A stretch of 64,000 bases of DNA from Desulfurococcaceae archaeon AG1 (GTDB lineage Archaea > Thermoproteota > Thermoprotei_A > Sulfolobales > AG1). Numbering within the stretch: position 1 is the stretch's first letter; every line of letters begins with the position of its first letter. The stretch is taken from contig BEWT01000006.1 of the NCBI GenBank assembly GCA_003116855.1, positions 1-64,000 of the forward strand, read 5' to 3'. A model generated the notes under the pieces. That model was not told where the DNA came from. It saw nothing but the letters and a program-made list of their open reading frames with translations, and did not search any database. Position numbers and translations under genes: made by a program. This document shows, one piece after another, positions 1 to 8,202 of the stretch.

Positions 1-2
1 TG

Positions 3-833
3 GGGGGGGGGTGGAGAGGAAATTCCAGATGGCTGGACAAGCTTATCGAGGAACATAGAATTATTAGGAGAGCCTCAAACGCATTACTACTCTCCACGGC
101 ATCGTCATACATGCTAAATGAAAAAGAACCTTTCGAGCAAGTGCTACCTCTGTATATAGAGTTTAAGGGTACGTTCATTCTGTATCACGATAAGAAGGAG
201 GAAGTTCTAGCTACACTAGCTGGGTTGCTGGGCTGTCCGAAGTATAGGTTGAACAAGGATCTAGAAGATCTTCATTTAAACGTTGAATATAGATTTAAGG
301 ATCTCATAGAAACACAAACCTATATCCCAGAGGACTGGTGGAGAGAACTCGTGTCAAGAGCAGCTATATATCATGAGGCTATGGAGGATCATATAGAGCA
401 TGAGGAGAAAGCAATAATACCAAAGATCCTAGATGTAGTACTAAAGACTGGGGTCAGTGATCAAAAGATCTCACAAGTTCTCGAGGGGATCGAAGCTAAT
501 CTGGGAGAAAGGTTTCACGAAAGGATGCTCAGACTGACTAACAAGATAGAGGAGAGACTCTCAAACACTCTTCCGAAAAGCGGTACAGTTATTATGGATA
601 TTACCGGCTTAAAACCCTATGAGGGGCGTATAGCGATAAAGGAAAAGATCCGTGAGATCAAGGATAAAAAGATATATAGACTGATCCTCATAAATAATTA
701 TTACAATCCTACCCTATTCTATCACGAGTTACTCAATACAGAACCATGTCTCGATCAAAACCATTTCCGAGCAAAGCAGCTATCAGAAAAAATATGGGTA
801 TCCATGATAACCTTTAAAGAGGGATGTAAATAG
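3..833 (+). CDS. Hemerythrin-like (HHE) plus DUF2249-like protein, 5' end missing
   Basis: The frame is open from the first bases of the window, so the start lies outside it; the ATG at 111 is internal. Residues encoded just upstream (LDKLIEEHRIIRRA) look like the first metal-binding helix of a hemerythrin/HHE four-helix bundle. A second histidine cluster, HEAMEDHIEHEE, is encoded around 380-415. The C-terminal ~75 residues, beginning near VIMDITGLKPYEGR, resemble the small DUF2249 fold and include a conserved-looking loop, INNYYNP. Hemerythrin-DUF2249 proteins are known from respiratory and NO/O2-related settings, which suits the terminal oxidase elsewhere in the window. Di-iron binding is inferred from family membership. 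The domain call is fairly firm; the physiological role is not. Confidence 0.65.
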   Translation, partial: GGGWRGNSRWLDKLIEEHRIIRRASNALLLSTASSYMLNEKEPFEQVLPLYIEFKGTFILYHDKKEEVLATLAGLLGCPKYRLNKDLEDLHLNVEYRFKDLIETQTYIPEDWWRELVSRAAIYHEAMEDHIEHEEKAIIPKILDVVLKTGVSDQKISQVLEGIEANLGERFHERMLRLTNKIEERLSNTLPKSGTVIMDITGLKPYEGRIAIKEKIREIKDKKIYRLILINNYYNPTLFYHELLNTEPCLDQNHFRAKQLSEKIWVSMITFKEGCK

Positions 834-903
834 CCTTCTAACAGCATTGTTGGGCATCTACTCCCTCTACTTAATATACTGCCGCTGAGAATAGCTGTTA
901 GGA

Positions 904-913
904 GATTTATAAA
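904..913 (+). promoter_or_regulatory. TATA box of tyrS
   Basis: An A/T-rich TATA-like element (TTTATAAAGG) lies about 55-60 bp before the tyrS ATG. A GGTGAT Shine-Dalgarno-like motif at 959-964 sits 4 nt before the ATG, so the mRNA probably has a short leader. Confidence 0.5.
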
Positions 914-967
914 GGGTATAAGTGTCGATGTAATAAGTGTTATTGACCCATAAGACTCGGTGATAAT

Positions 968-2047
968 ATGGGCGACCTGGAGAAGAGGCTCGAGCTCGCT
1001 ATGAGAGGCGCTGAAGAGGTAGTTACTGTTGATGAACTGAGAACCCTTATTGAGGGTGGGGGTGGGAAGGGCTATCTCGGCTTCGAGCCCTCAGGTCTGT
1101 TCCATATAGGCTGGCTCGTGTGGGCTTACAAGTTCAAAGAGCTGATAGAGGCTGGTTTTAAGATGAAGCTCCTTGCAGCTACGTGGCATGCGTGGATTAA
1201 TGATAAGCTTGGTGGTGATCTTGAGCTTATTAGGAGGGCTTCTAAACACGTAGCGGATGTTTTAGAAGCGATCGGGATAAGCAGATCTTCTTATGATCTA
1301 GTCTATGCTGAGGATCTAGTATCTGATCTAGAGTATTGGAACTTAATAATAAGGATCGCTAAGAGCTTCTCGCTTGCAAGGATCAGGAGGGCATTGACAA
1401 TAATGGGTAGGAGGGCTGAGGAGTCTGAATCAGACTTCTCAAAGCTCATATACCCGGTTATGCAGGTTGCCGATATATTCTACATGGATCTAGATCTAGC
1501 TCTCGGAGGGATAGATCAGAGGAAAGCCCATATGCTCGCCAGAGAAGCCGCTGAGAAGCTTAGAAAGAAAAAGATAGTCGCCATACATACCCCCCTACTA
1601 CCCTCACTGCTAGGGCCGGAGAAGATGGAGACCTCCCTCGAGAGGGACGAGCTATACTCCCAGATCAAGATGAGCAAGTCAAAGCCCGAGGGAGCTATAT
1701 TCGTATATGACAAGCCCGAAGAGATATACTCAAAGATCCGGAAGGCCTACTGCCCACCAAGGGAGATAGAGACCAACCCAATAATAGGGATAGCCAGGCA
1801 TATACTGCTAAGAGAAGGAGGAACAATAACCATAGAGAGAAAACCCGAGCATGGAGGCACAGTAGAGCTAACCATAGAAGAGCTGGAGAAGCTATATTCA
1901 GAGGGAAAGATACACCCCCTCGATCTCAAGAACGCTGTTGCTAAGGAGCTGATAAGAATCTTAGAGCCTGTGAGAAGATACTTCGAAAGCAATAGAGAAG
2001 CGCTAGAGACACTGGAAATCCTGAGAAGCTCTAGAATTACAAGATAA
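968..2047 (+). CDS. tyrS: Tyrosyl-tRNA synthetase
   Basis: Class I aminoacyl-tRNA synthetase that charges tRNA-Tyr in the cytoplasm. The N-terminal signature GYLGFEPSG followed by HIGW (the HIGH motif, near residue 46) and KMSKSKPEG (KMSKS loop, near residue 235) are both present. At 359 residues the protein has the compact archaeal/eukaryotic size without the bacterial S4 domain. The ATG is preceded by a good ribosome-binding site. The last ~110 bp matter for genome history: bases 1926-2005 occur again, base for base, at 3251-3330 downstream. The copy ends in a different, shorter C-terminus, so the present C-terminal tail may be an acquired one. Confidence 0.95.
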   Translation: MGDLEKRLELAMRGAEEVVTVDELRTLIEGGGGKGYLGFEPSGLFHIGWLVWAYKFKELIEAGFKMKLLAATWHAWINDKLGGDLELIRRASKHVADVLEAIGISRSSYDLVYAEDLVSDLEYWNLIIRIAKSFSLARIRRALTIMGRRAEESESDFSKLIYPVMQVADIFYMDLDLALGGIDQRKAHMLAREAAEKLRKKKIVAIHTPLLPSLLGPEKMETSLERDELYSQIKMSKSKPEGAIFVYDKPEEIYSKIRKAYCPPREIETNPIIGIARHILLREGGTITIERKPEHGGTVELTIEELEKLYSEGKIHPLDLKNAVAKELIRILEPVRRYFESNREALETLEILRSSRITR

Positions 2048-3250
2048 TAAATCCCCATAATCATAGCCCGTGGACAAGTATAATATCCCAATATAATTTC
2101 ACCTTATAATAGATCGTAGTATTAGATGTGCTTATAGAAGGCTAGCTAGGGATTAGGGAATAGAGTCTCTCGCAGTAAGGATGAGAAGGGATACAACCTC
2201 TACCACATGATCAAGCTCCTAGATCTTTTAAGCCAAAGAATCCTCGGAAGAGCCCTTATCCCAACTAAGAACATGTGAGAATTTGTCAAGATCTCTCGTA
2301 AAATATCTGAGATCGATAAGCCTTATCAAGAAGACTCGTGGGTAACTCACACCTACTAGTGAGGAGTATAAAACATAAACAAAGTGGAGAAAGAAGACTT
2401 TCACAAACCTGGTATCGAAGAGAACCGGAACCCTCACCCTAGGATCTGGTCTCTATATCTGCCTACGAAGAACTAGATCCAGCTAGATACAGGCTAAGGG
2501 GATTCCGAGTATAAGAGACAATAATAAAGGGACTATTTGAGAGCCCTAACTGACAATGGAGATAAAGAGTATGTTTGCTTGACACCACAGGAAAACCGAT
2601 ATAAACAAGCAGAACCGATTGGAGTTAAGATCCTCGGTCTATGTGGAAGCAATGGGGAACATAGTGGTAATAGCTAACGTATTAAGCACACCATATCTCA
2701 AGGCGTGGAAATCGTTATGGGAGGCTGCTACGCCCTTTTAGATGAGAGAAAGGTCGCCAAGGATCCTACCATGCTGATCCTTCTCTTTAACGCGTCTGAA
2801 CTGGCATATAGTGGCTAGTTTTATCACTCCACCTAGGGACTTAGAGACTGTTGAGACACCATACATATGCAAAACACACATCGTTAAGAACACAAAAATT
2901 AGTTTAGTATAGAAAGAATAATAGTAATTACAGCAGGTTTTTCCTTTTTGTTATATAATTTATGTTTTTTATTGTAGCCCTTATAGTGTAATCCTTTTTA
3001 ACCAGCTTGGGATATCTTCCATTGATCTCTGTCTTTGACTCAATATCCCCTCTATCCGGCTCGTCGCTTCCAACAATACCCGGCAGGGTTCTTTCCCTTA
3101 TAGCAGATGCCTTAAGATCTAGTTCGAAAAACACGACCACTCCGGCTATGCTCACGATAGCATTTTTATGCTGTATCGTAAAACCCCACCTTTGTATTAA
3201 TATAGTATTGTTATGCTATCAATTTATTTAAGCTTAACCATTTGATTGTT
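2048..3250. other. Non-coding region after tyrS
   Basis: I find no convincing intact gene here. Short open frames on both strands lack recognisable domains. Around 2650-2818 two overlapping plus-strand frames give protein-like text (MGNIVVIANVLSTPYLKAW, then LLDERKVAKDPTMLILLF in another frame), perhaps a frameshifted relic, but no family could be assigned. The stretch at 2880-2980 is very T-rich. Confidence 0.4.
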
Positions 3251-3330
3251 TCAAGAACGCTGTTGCTAAGGAGCTGATAAGAATCTTAGAGCCTGTGAGA
3301 AGATACTTCGAAAGCAATAGAGAAGCGCTA
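3251..3330 (+). repeat. Exact 80-bp copy of the 3' part of tyrS
   Basis: Bases 3251-3330 are identical to 1926-2005 inside tyrS; the match stops at both ends (C/T before, G/C after). The copy is in the coding sense. It would encode the same ~26 residues ending NREAL, followed by L-W-stop rather than the 13-residue tail of the intact gene. No start codon or upstream gene body precedes it. An identical segment this long without drift implies recent duplication, gene conversion, or a recombination scar. Confidence 0.95.
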
Positions 3331-3358
3331 CTCTGGTAAGTAAATTATTGTGAGGTTA

Positions 3359-3508
3359 TTAAACTGTGTGCCATGCATCAAAGCCATAGAGGTTCATAAA
3401 TCTCGTTATATGTGATGAAAGGTCTATGGCATCTTGTAACTCTAGGGCTCCCAAGATTTCCAGAGCGGTTCCATAACCACTAATTACTTCAAAACCAGCC
3501 TGGCTATA
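3359..3508 (-). pseudogene. Relic C-terminal fragment, possibly aldehyde:ferredoxin oxidoreductase family
   Basis: Reading leftward from about 3508 the frame encodes AGFEVISGYGTALEILGA, then LQDAIDLSSHITRFMNLYGF, then DAWHTV and a stop at 3359-3361. The spacing 'E-x6-GT-x-hydrophobic ... N/F-M-N-x-YG-F-D' recalls the region of AOR-family tungsten enzymes where a glutamate-containing 'EYE..xxLG' motif is followed by 'N..C...G.D'. Upstream the frame is broken by stops, and neither the cofactor-binding N-domain nor the cysteine ligands are present. The fragment is clearly protein-like, but the family call is tentative. Confidence 0.35.
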
Positions 3509-3675
3509 TCAACGGTCTTCAGTATTGTGGGCTTCTATCATCCCTTAACCCTTAACGCTCTTTTTCCAACTGTCCCTTCACCTATGCAAACCTGGGATCT
3601 CTGCGTCGGATGTTTCCTCGCCCTTCAGGCTAGGTAAAGCCACCGAGCCTGCTCTGAGTAGGAACAGCTTAAAAT

Positions 3676-3831
3676 CTATTCTCTGTACATAATATAAACG
3701 CCTAGAAGCATTGTGATACCTGCTAATAGCTGTATGAGGGAGAAGCTTTCTCTAAGAATTATGAATGCGAAAACCGCGCCGAAAAGCGAGGATGTTGAGA
3801 ATATAATCCCTGTTTTCATAGCGCCGTAGCC
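3676..3831 (-). pseudogene. C-terminal scrap of an EamA/DMT transporter
   Basis: Leftward from the transposon edge, the frame reads GYGAMKTGIIFSTSSLFGAV, then FAFIILRESFSLIQLLAGI, then TMLLGVYIMYRE and a stop at 3676-3678. This is the classic last two helices of an EamA (drug/metabolite transporter) protein, including the G-A-x-x-x-E-x-hydrophobic pattern. The matching N-terminus lies on the far side of the TnpB element (5481-5690). Together they cover only about 115 of the usual ~290 codons, so the middle has been lost as well as interrupted. Confidence 0.75.
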
Positions 3832-5480
3832 AGCTGTTTCGGATTTCATGAAAGTTTGTATGGATTGATATCGGTTATTGGTTAAGGAGAGGGGGCTTGC
3901 TGAGGCTTAGGGAGATATGGGGGCTGGGGATCGGCTGTGGTTTGGAGGTAGTTGGGAGGGTCGATACGTCTGTGGAGAGTAGTGGATAGAGATTTAGAGG
4001 AGATGTTAGGAAGATTATAGGTATTGCTAAACCAAGGATAGCCTGAGCAAGTGTTTGGGTCTAAGTAAGATCTATTGAGATGTAAAAGCCGAGCTAAGCC
4101 CTGTATTATGGGTTGGGAGTAACATTATATAAGGGGTTATTATTAATTGAGCAGAGACCATGGAAAACACGCTAAAGACTCGCGAGGTTGTTAGGACATA
4201 TAGTGTGCCAATAAATAATGAGAGGATTAGAGAGCTGATCACATGGTATTCTGAGATGCTCCAGAGAACAATAGAAAAAATATGGAGTAGCATTATATGG
4301 GAGTATAGATTCCCAGAGATAGTTAGAAAGAAGAAAGGGATCAAGGTAAAGATCGGGAGGAAGATCAGGGTTCCAAAAATACCTAGCGACAAGAACTTTA
4401 AGAAAAAACTCAGGGATTCCCTATTAACACAATGCCCCTATGCTAAACACTGGGTAGACGCTGTTATCAGAACAGCATACTCGATCATAAGCTCTTGGAG
4501 GAAGAGATATCTGAAAGGAAAGGCTAGAAAGACAATGCCTAGGATTAGGAGGAGGTTCGCTAGATGCAAAATAACGTTAATGAGAGTAGATTACGAGAGA
4601 AAAATAATAAGGGTAACGCTAAGGCCAGGGGAATATCTAGAGATCTCGTGGGCTAATAGATGGTTTATCAACAGGGTTAGGGGATGGAGCGTAGGAGAGA
4701 TCATTATAAAAGATGCTAGAGTTCTAATACCATTCAAGAAGAACGAGGTAGAGATAATAGAGGATCTTGTTGCTTGGGATTCTAACGAGCTCTCACTAGA
4801 TGGATACTCACCAAGCAAGGGCTTTATCAAAGTCGATCTGAGATATCTGCAGAGTATAAAGATAGTCTATGAGGGGAAGAAGGCAAAAGCACAGTCGCTC
4901 GGGAAGAGAGAGCTCTATGAGAAATACTCTAGGAGGGAGAGGAATAAGGAGAAGGACTTCATAAACAAGCTAGCTAAACAAATAACAATACTATTTCCAA
5001 AAGCAATACATATACTAGAGGATCTAGAGAAAGAGGATATGGTTAGAAAAGAAGAGGTTGAGAAAAATAGGAGGAAGAGGAACTCAAGAACACCATGGAA
5101 ACAAATACACAGAAAACTCTCGGAAAAAGCATTCATAGCAAAAATATCTCCCAAGAATACCTCTAGAACCTGCCCACAATGCGGGTATATAGTAAAGACC
5201 CAAGTGGGCAGGATATTCAAGTGTAAAAGATGTGGTTTCGAGCTAGATAGGCAGAAACTCGCATCCCTAAACATATATCTAAAATACACCAGGATGTGGG
5301 GGTTTCCCCACAGCTATGAGCCTGAGATATCCTATGAAGGGGAGCTGTGGGTCGGGGTCACCCTGAATGGGTGGAGGCCGATGATATGGGCTCCAATGAA
5401 AGGAGCCCTGAGGCCCATGAAGCCAAGGGAAGAGCGGTTGATATCACTCGATATCAACCGCAATGAAACCCAAACCCCTC
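3832..5480 (+). mobile_element. TnpB-only IS605/IS1341-type element
   Basis: Ends were placed by comparing three related copies in the window (this one; 35971-36318; 63495-63821 on the other strand). The left end begins near CAGCTGTTTCGGATTTCATG. The right end finishes near GAAACCCAAACCCCTC. The right end carries two perfect hairpins: a 7-bp stem (5388-5394 with 5402-5408) and an 11-bp stem with a 4-base loop (5435-5445 with 5450-5460). There is no TnpA (HUH transposase) gene, so movement would need one in trans. About 330 bp of unexplained sequence separates the left end from tnpB. The element interrupts a DMT transporter gene. Confidence 0.8.
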
Positions 5481-5491
5481 TGTCCCGGTAG
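4160..5491 (+). CDS. tnpB: RNA-guided endonuclease TnpB, IS605 family
   Basis: 443 residues with TnpB architecture: a basic N-terminal helical region, then a split RuvC nuclease. Candidate catalytic residues are the aspartate in VAWDSNE (near residue 216), the glutamate in ILEDLEKED (near 290), and the aspartate in FELDRQKLASLNI after the zinc ribbon. The ribbon has two CxxC pairs (TCPQCG and CKRCGF, residues 336-358). Beyond RuvC-III a ~70-residue tail is encoded by DNA that is also the transposon right end and probable guide-RNA scaffold. That tail is rich in W/P/M, as expected for RNA-constrained coding. The RuvC-I motif is atypical (no DxG), so activity is uncertain although the frame is intact. 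The ATG lies 40-50 bp after an ACATTATATAAGG TATA-like box. Confidence 0.85.
   Translation: MENTLKTREVVRTYSVPINNERIRELITWYSEMLQRTIEKIWSSIIWEYRFPEIVRKKKGIKVKIGRKIRVPKIPSDKNFKKKLRDSLLTQCPYAKHWVDAVIRTAYSIISSWRKRYLKGKARKTMPRIRRRFARCKITLMRVDYERKIIRVTLRPGEYLEISWANRWFINRVRGWSVGEIIIKDARVLIPFKKNEVEIIEDLVAWDSNELSLDGYSPSKGFIKVDLRYLQSIKIVYEGKKAKAQSLGKRELYEKYSRRERNKEKDFINKLAKQITILFPKAIHILEDLEKEDMVRKEEVEKNRRKRNSRTPWKQIHRKLSEKAFIAKISPKNTSRTCPQCGYIVKTQVGRIFKCKRCGFELDRQKLASLNIYLKYTRMWGFPHSYEPEISYEGELWVGVTLNGWRPMIWAPMKGALRPMKPREERLISLDINRNETQTPLSR
5388..5480 (+). ncRNA. Candidate TnpB guide-RNA (omega/reRNA) scaffold
   Basis: The 3' part of tnpB plus the right end forms strong hairpins at 5291-5312 (GTGGGG/CCCCAC), 5388-5408 and 5435-5460. 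The same sequence and hairpins persist in two miniature copies where the protein frame is destroyed, which points to selection on RNA or DNA structure. In known TnpB systems the guide RNA derives from exactly this region and its guide is the flanking DNA, here starting near 5481. Transcription is not shown; this is inference from family knowledge. Confidence 0.5.
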
Positions 5492-5690
5492 GTATTGCGA
5501 GGATTTTTAGGAGCCTGCTACTAAGCGGTGAGAGCCTGACCATTGATAAGAATAACCCTGCGAATACATATATAGCACCAGCAACTACCGTTGGGTGCAC
5601 GTCTGCCAGGACTATTTTATTCAGAGTAGCTCCAAGCCCAAAGAGAAGAGCTGACGAGATCGCAGCAACATATCCCCACCGATGAGCCAT
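5481..5690 (-). pseudogene. N-terminal scrap of an EamA/DMT transporter
   Basis: Reading leftward from the ATG at 5690: MAHRWGYVAAISSALLFGLG, then ATLNKIVLADVHPTVVAGAI, then YVFAGLFLSM, ending near LLKILAIPT at the transposon right end. This is a typical first EamA helix pair (A-x-x-x-G-x-x-x-x-K). The frame continues into transposon sequence and is then meaningless. Its partner fragment is at 3676-3831. Confidence 0.75.
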
Positions 5691-5770
5691 GTTTGTGAGG
5701 CCACCTCTTGTAATGCATCACAATACTAGTTTCTCGTGGCAACATAAGCATTCCGGTGGCTAGATACCCT

Positions 5771-5780
5771 TCTTATAAGG
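5771..5780 (+). promoter_or_regulatory. TATA box of lysA
   Basis: TCTTATAAGG lies about 70 bp before the ATG at 5847 but only ~20 bp before an in-frame TTG at 5796. The TTG would therefore lie at or upstream of the transcription start, which argues for the ATG. Confidence 0.5.
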
Positions 5781-5846
5781 ATTTGCCCTTAACTCTTGTC
5801 TTGTTATAGATATTTCTCGATATATGTTAGGAAGATTGGGATACAT

Positions 5847-7094
5847 ATGATCAGAATTGTTGGCTCACACCTCTATATCGGTGAATACCTTGCCGAAGAT
5901 CTTGCTGAGAGGTTTGGGACTCCTCTTTACGTGTATGATAAAGAGGTGATTGTAGAGAACTACCTAAGACTAGCTAGATCGATACCCTATGAGGATCTCG
6001 AGATCCTTTACTCATGTAAGGCTAACAATAACCCCGAGATTCTGGCGACACTACGGGATCTGGGGAGCGGTTTAGATGTTGTCTCTCCTTTCGAGGCTCT
6101 CTTGGGTATCAGGCTCGGCTTCCCCAGAGAGAAGATCCTCTTCACAGGCACAAGCGTTTCGGATGATGAGATGAAGTTTGTTAGAGGTGAGCTTGGCGTG
6201 ATGATCAATATTGATTCACTCTCCCAGCTTAAGAGATATGGGAGACTATTCCCCGGAACCGAGGTTTCTGTGAGGATAAACCCTGGCGTTGGTGCTGGTC
6301 ATCACGGCTATGCGGTAACCGGGGGCGTTACCAAGTTTGGTGTCTATTTGAACCAGATTGAGAAGATTAGGGATATAGCTAGGGAGTTTGGCTTAAGGAT
6401 CGTGGGGCTTCATATGCATATTGGCTCAGGGATACTTGATGCGAACGTATATAGAGAGACTCTAGACGTGCTACTAAGTGTTGCTAGAAGGTTCAGCGGT
6501 CTTGAGTTCATAGATATAGGCGGGGGTCTAGGGATACCGTATAAGCCTGGCGAGAAACCGATAGATCTAGATCAATTTGGCTCCATAGTATCAAAAGCTC
6601 TGAGAGATTTTAGCCAATCCCATGGACATGTTAAACTGAGGATAGAGCCTGGGAGATATATTGTTGGCAATGCCGGTGTTCTCCTAGTCAGGGTTGTGGA
6701 TATCAAAGAGGTTGAGATCAACAATTCCAGAAAGATCTTTGTGGGCGTTGATTCAGGTATGAATCACCTGATCAGACCAGCCCTCTATGGATCCTATCAT
6801 GAGGTGATACCAGCCTCTAAGGCTGACAAGCCCAAAGAGATCTTAGTCGATATCGTGGGCGACATATGTGAGAGCGGTGACATCCTAGCCCTCGAGAGAC
6901 CCATGCCAAGACTAGAGGAGGGAGATCTTCTAGCCATAATGGATGTAGGTGCATATGGCTACTCAATGAGCTCTAACTATAACCTCAGACCAAGACCCCC
7001 TGAGATCATGGTATTCAGAGATGAGGTAAAGCTTGTACGTAGGAGAGAAACGTTCGACGATCTTATCAGGCTGGTTACCAACCGCTCTATATGA
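5847..7094 (+). CDS. lysA: Diaminopimelate decarboxylase-like PLP enzyme
   Basis: Fold-III (alanine racemase-like) decarboxylase, 415 residues, predicted to convert meso-diaminopimelate to lysine. The PLP lysine is K58 in YSCKANNNP. The HMHIGSG motif, the phosphate-binding GGGLGIPY and the cross-subunit CESGD motif are all visible in order. The ATG start gives the usual LysA N-terminus and fits the TATA box; a longer frame from a TTG at 5796 is less likely. No other DAP-pathway gene lies nearby. Many crenarchaea make lysine by the LysW/alpha-aminoadipate route instead, so a related diamino-acid decarboxylase role remains possible. Confidence 0.85.
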   Translation: MIRIVGSHLYIGEYLAEDLAERFGTPLYVYDKEVIVENYLRLARSIPYEDLEILYSCKANNNPEILATLRDLGSGLDVVSPFEALLGIRLGFPREKILFTGTSVSDDEMKFVRGELGVMINIDSLSQLKRYGRLFPGTEVSVRINPGVGAGHHGYAVTGGVTKFGVYLNQIEKIRDIAREFGLRIVGLHMHIGSGILDANVYRETLDVLLSVARRFSGLEFIDIGGGLGIPYKPGEKPIDLDQFGSIVSKALRDFSQSHGHVKLRIEPGRYIVGNAGVLLVRVVDIKEVEINNSRKIFVGVDSGMNHLIRPALYGSYHEVIPASKADKPKEILVDIVGDICESGDILALERPMPRLEEGDLLAIMDVGAYGYSMSSNYNLRPRPPEIMVFRDEVKLVRRRETFDDLIRLVTNRSI

Positions 7095-7242
7095 CTATAT
7101 GTTCCTGCTAAACTGATTCATAGACAAAGAAAATATATTTAAGATCTATCAGCATTTATCGATCTAATACCAGGCTATGATGCAAGTATTTTTACCGTTA
7201 CTTCCCTCCTTAGCCTGTGTTTACACTAGTTATAGAGGCTCT

Positions 7243-8202
7243 TCACCCCTTAGCTGGTGTTTCAGCCTTGTTGAGTAAGGTGTTGAGTTCTTCCAGGCCT
7301 TTAGGTAGGTGTCTAGCTCCTAAACCTGTCGCTTTATAAGCTCCCATCATGTTCCCTAGCCTGGCTGCCTCTTCAAGGCTTTGTTGCTTAATTATGCCAT
7401 AGATAACGCCAGCGTCGAATGCGTCTCCGCATCCCGTTGTGTCAACAGCTTTGACTCTATATGCTGGCATGTTTATCAGCTTGCCTGAATAGCTGATCGT
7501 AGATCCTTTCTCGCCCCTCTTCACAAAGATCGCTTTCGGTTTGAGCATCTCATCAAGTTTCTTAATAGCTCTACCCAGATTGCGCTCGCCGCTCACACTT
7601 CTAAGCTCTTCCACGTTTAGGAATACGTATGAGACTTTTCTCCTTAATCCCTCGAGAATCCCTGGCTTTTCTCCACATATCTCGTGAAGATCCACCCCTA
7701 CCTCGACCCCTAGTCTATATGCTAGCTCCGCTGCTCCGATCATGGCTTTCTCCCCCCATGGGCTGTGGGCCAGATAGCCTGAGATGAACAGAAATTTCGA
7801 ACTCTTCATGGCCTCGGCTAGAGAGTCTAGGTCGACGTATTGCTCTTCACAAGCGCCTCTATAGCTGAAGAGGGTCCTGGAGCCGTCTGGCTCTACAAAG
7901 GCTACTGTTACTCCGGAGGGTTTGTCTCTAAAGATCTTGACGTGTCTCGAATCTATGCCCTCGTTTTCTAGATCCTCTAGTAGATAGCGGCCTATAGCAT
8001 CTCCACCTACTGCTGATACTAAGCATGTTTGAACCCCGAGCCTTGAGAGTGCTGTTGAGATGTTACCTCCTACTCCTCCGGGCGATATGAATGCTCTGCT
8101 TATCACGTGGGAGAGTCTGTCGATCTTTGTTTTTCTGTCTATGTAGAATAGTATGTCGAGTAGGAGATCCCCGATCACCACGACCTCGCAGGCTTTGTTC
8201 AA
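7243..8202 (-). CDS. PfkB/ribokinase-family sugar or nucleoside kinase
   Basis: 319 residues with both PfkB signatures: an N-terminal glycine-rich GGVGGNISTALSRLG (residues ~41-55) and the C-terminal DTTGCGDAFDAG with the catalytic aspartate near residue 261. It phosphorylates a hydroxymethyl group of a sugar or nucleoside using ATP, but the substrate cannot be read from the sequence. Its ATG overlaps the stop of the BtpA-family gene by 4 bp (8199-8202), so the two are co-translated. That pairing suggests a shared pathway for a sugar- or nucleoside-derived compound. Confidence 0.85.
   Translation of the reverse strand: MNKACEVVVIGDLLLDILFYIDRKTKIDRLSHVISRAFISPGGVGGNISTALSRLGVQTCLVSAVGGDAIGRYLLEDLENEGIDSRHVKIFRDKPSGVTVAFVEPDGSRTLFSYRGACEEQYVDLDSLAEAMKSSKFLFISGYLAHSPWGEKAMIGAAELAYRLGVEVGVDLHEICGEKPGILEGLRRKVSYVFLNVEELRSVSGERNLGRAIKKLDEMLKPKAIFVKRGEKGSTISYSGKLINMPAYRVKAVDTTGCGDAFDAGVIYGIIKQQSLEEAARLGNMMGAYKATGLGARHLPKGLEELNTLLNKAETPAKG

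Noticed and set aside
2651-2818. Protein-like text in two plus-strand frames after tyrS
   Set aside because: Possibly a frameshifted relic but no family recognised; kept only as a note in the spacer entry.
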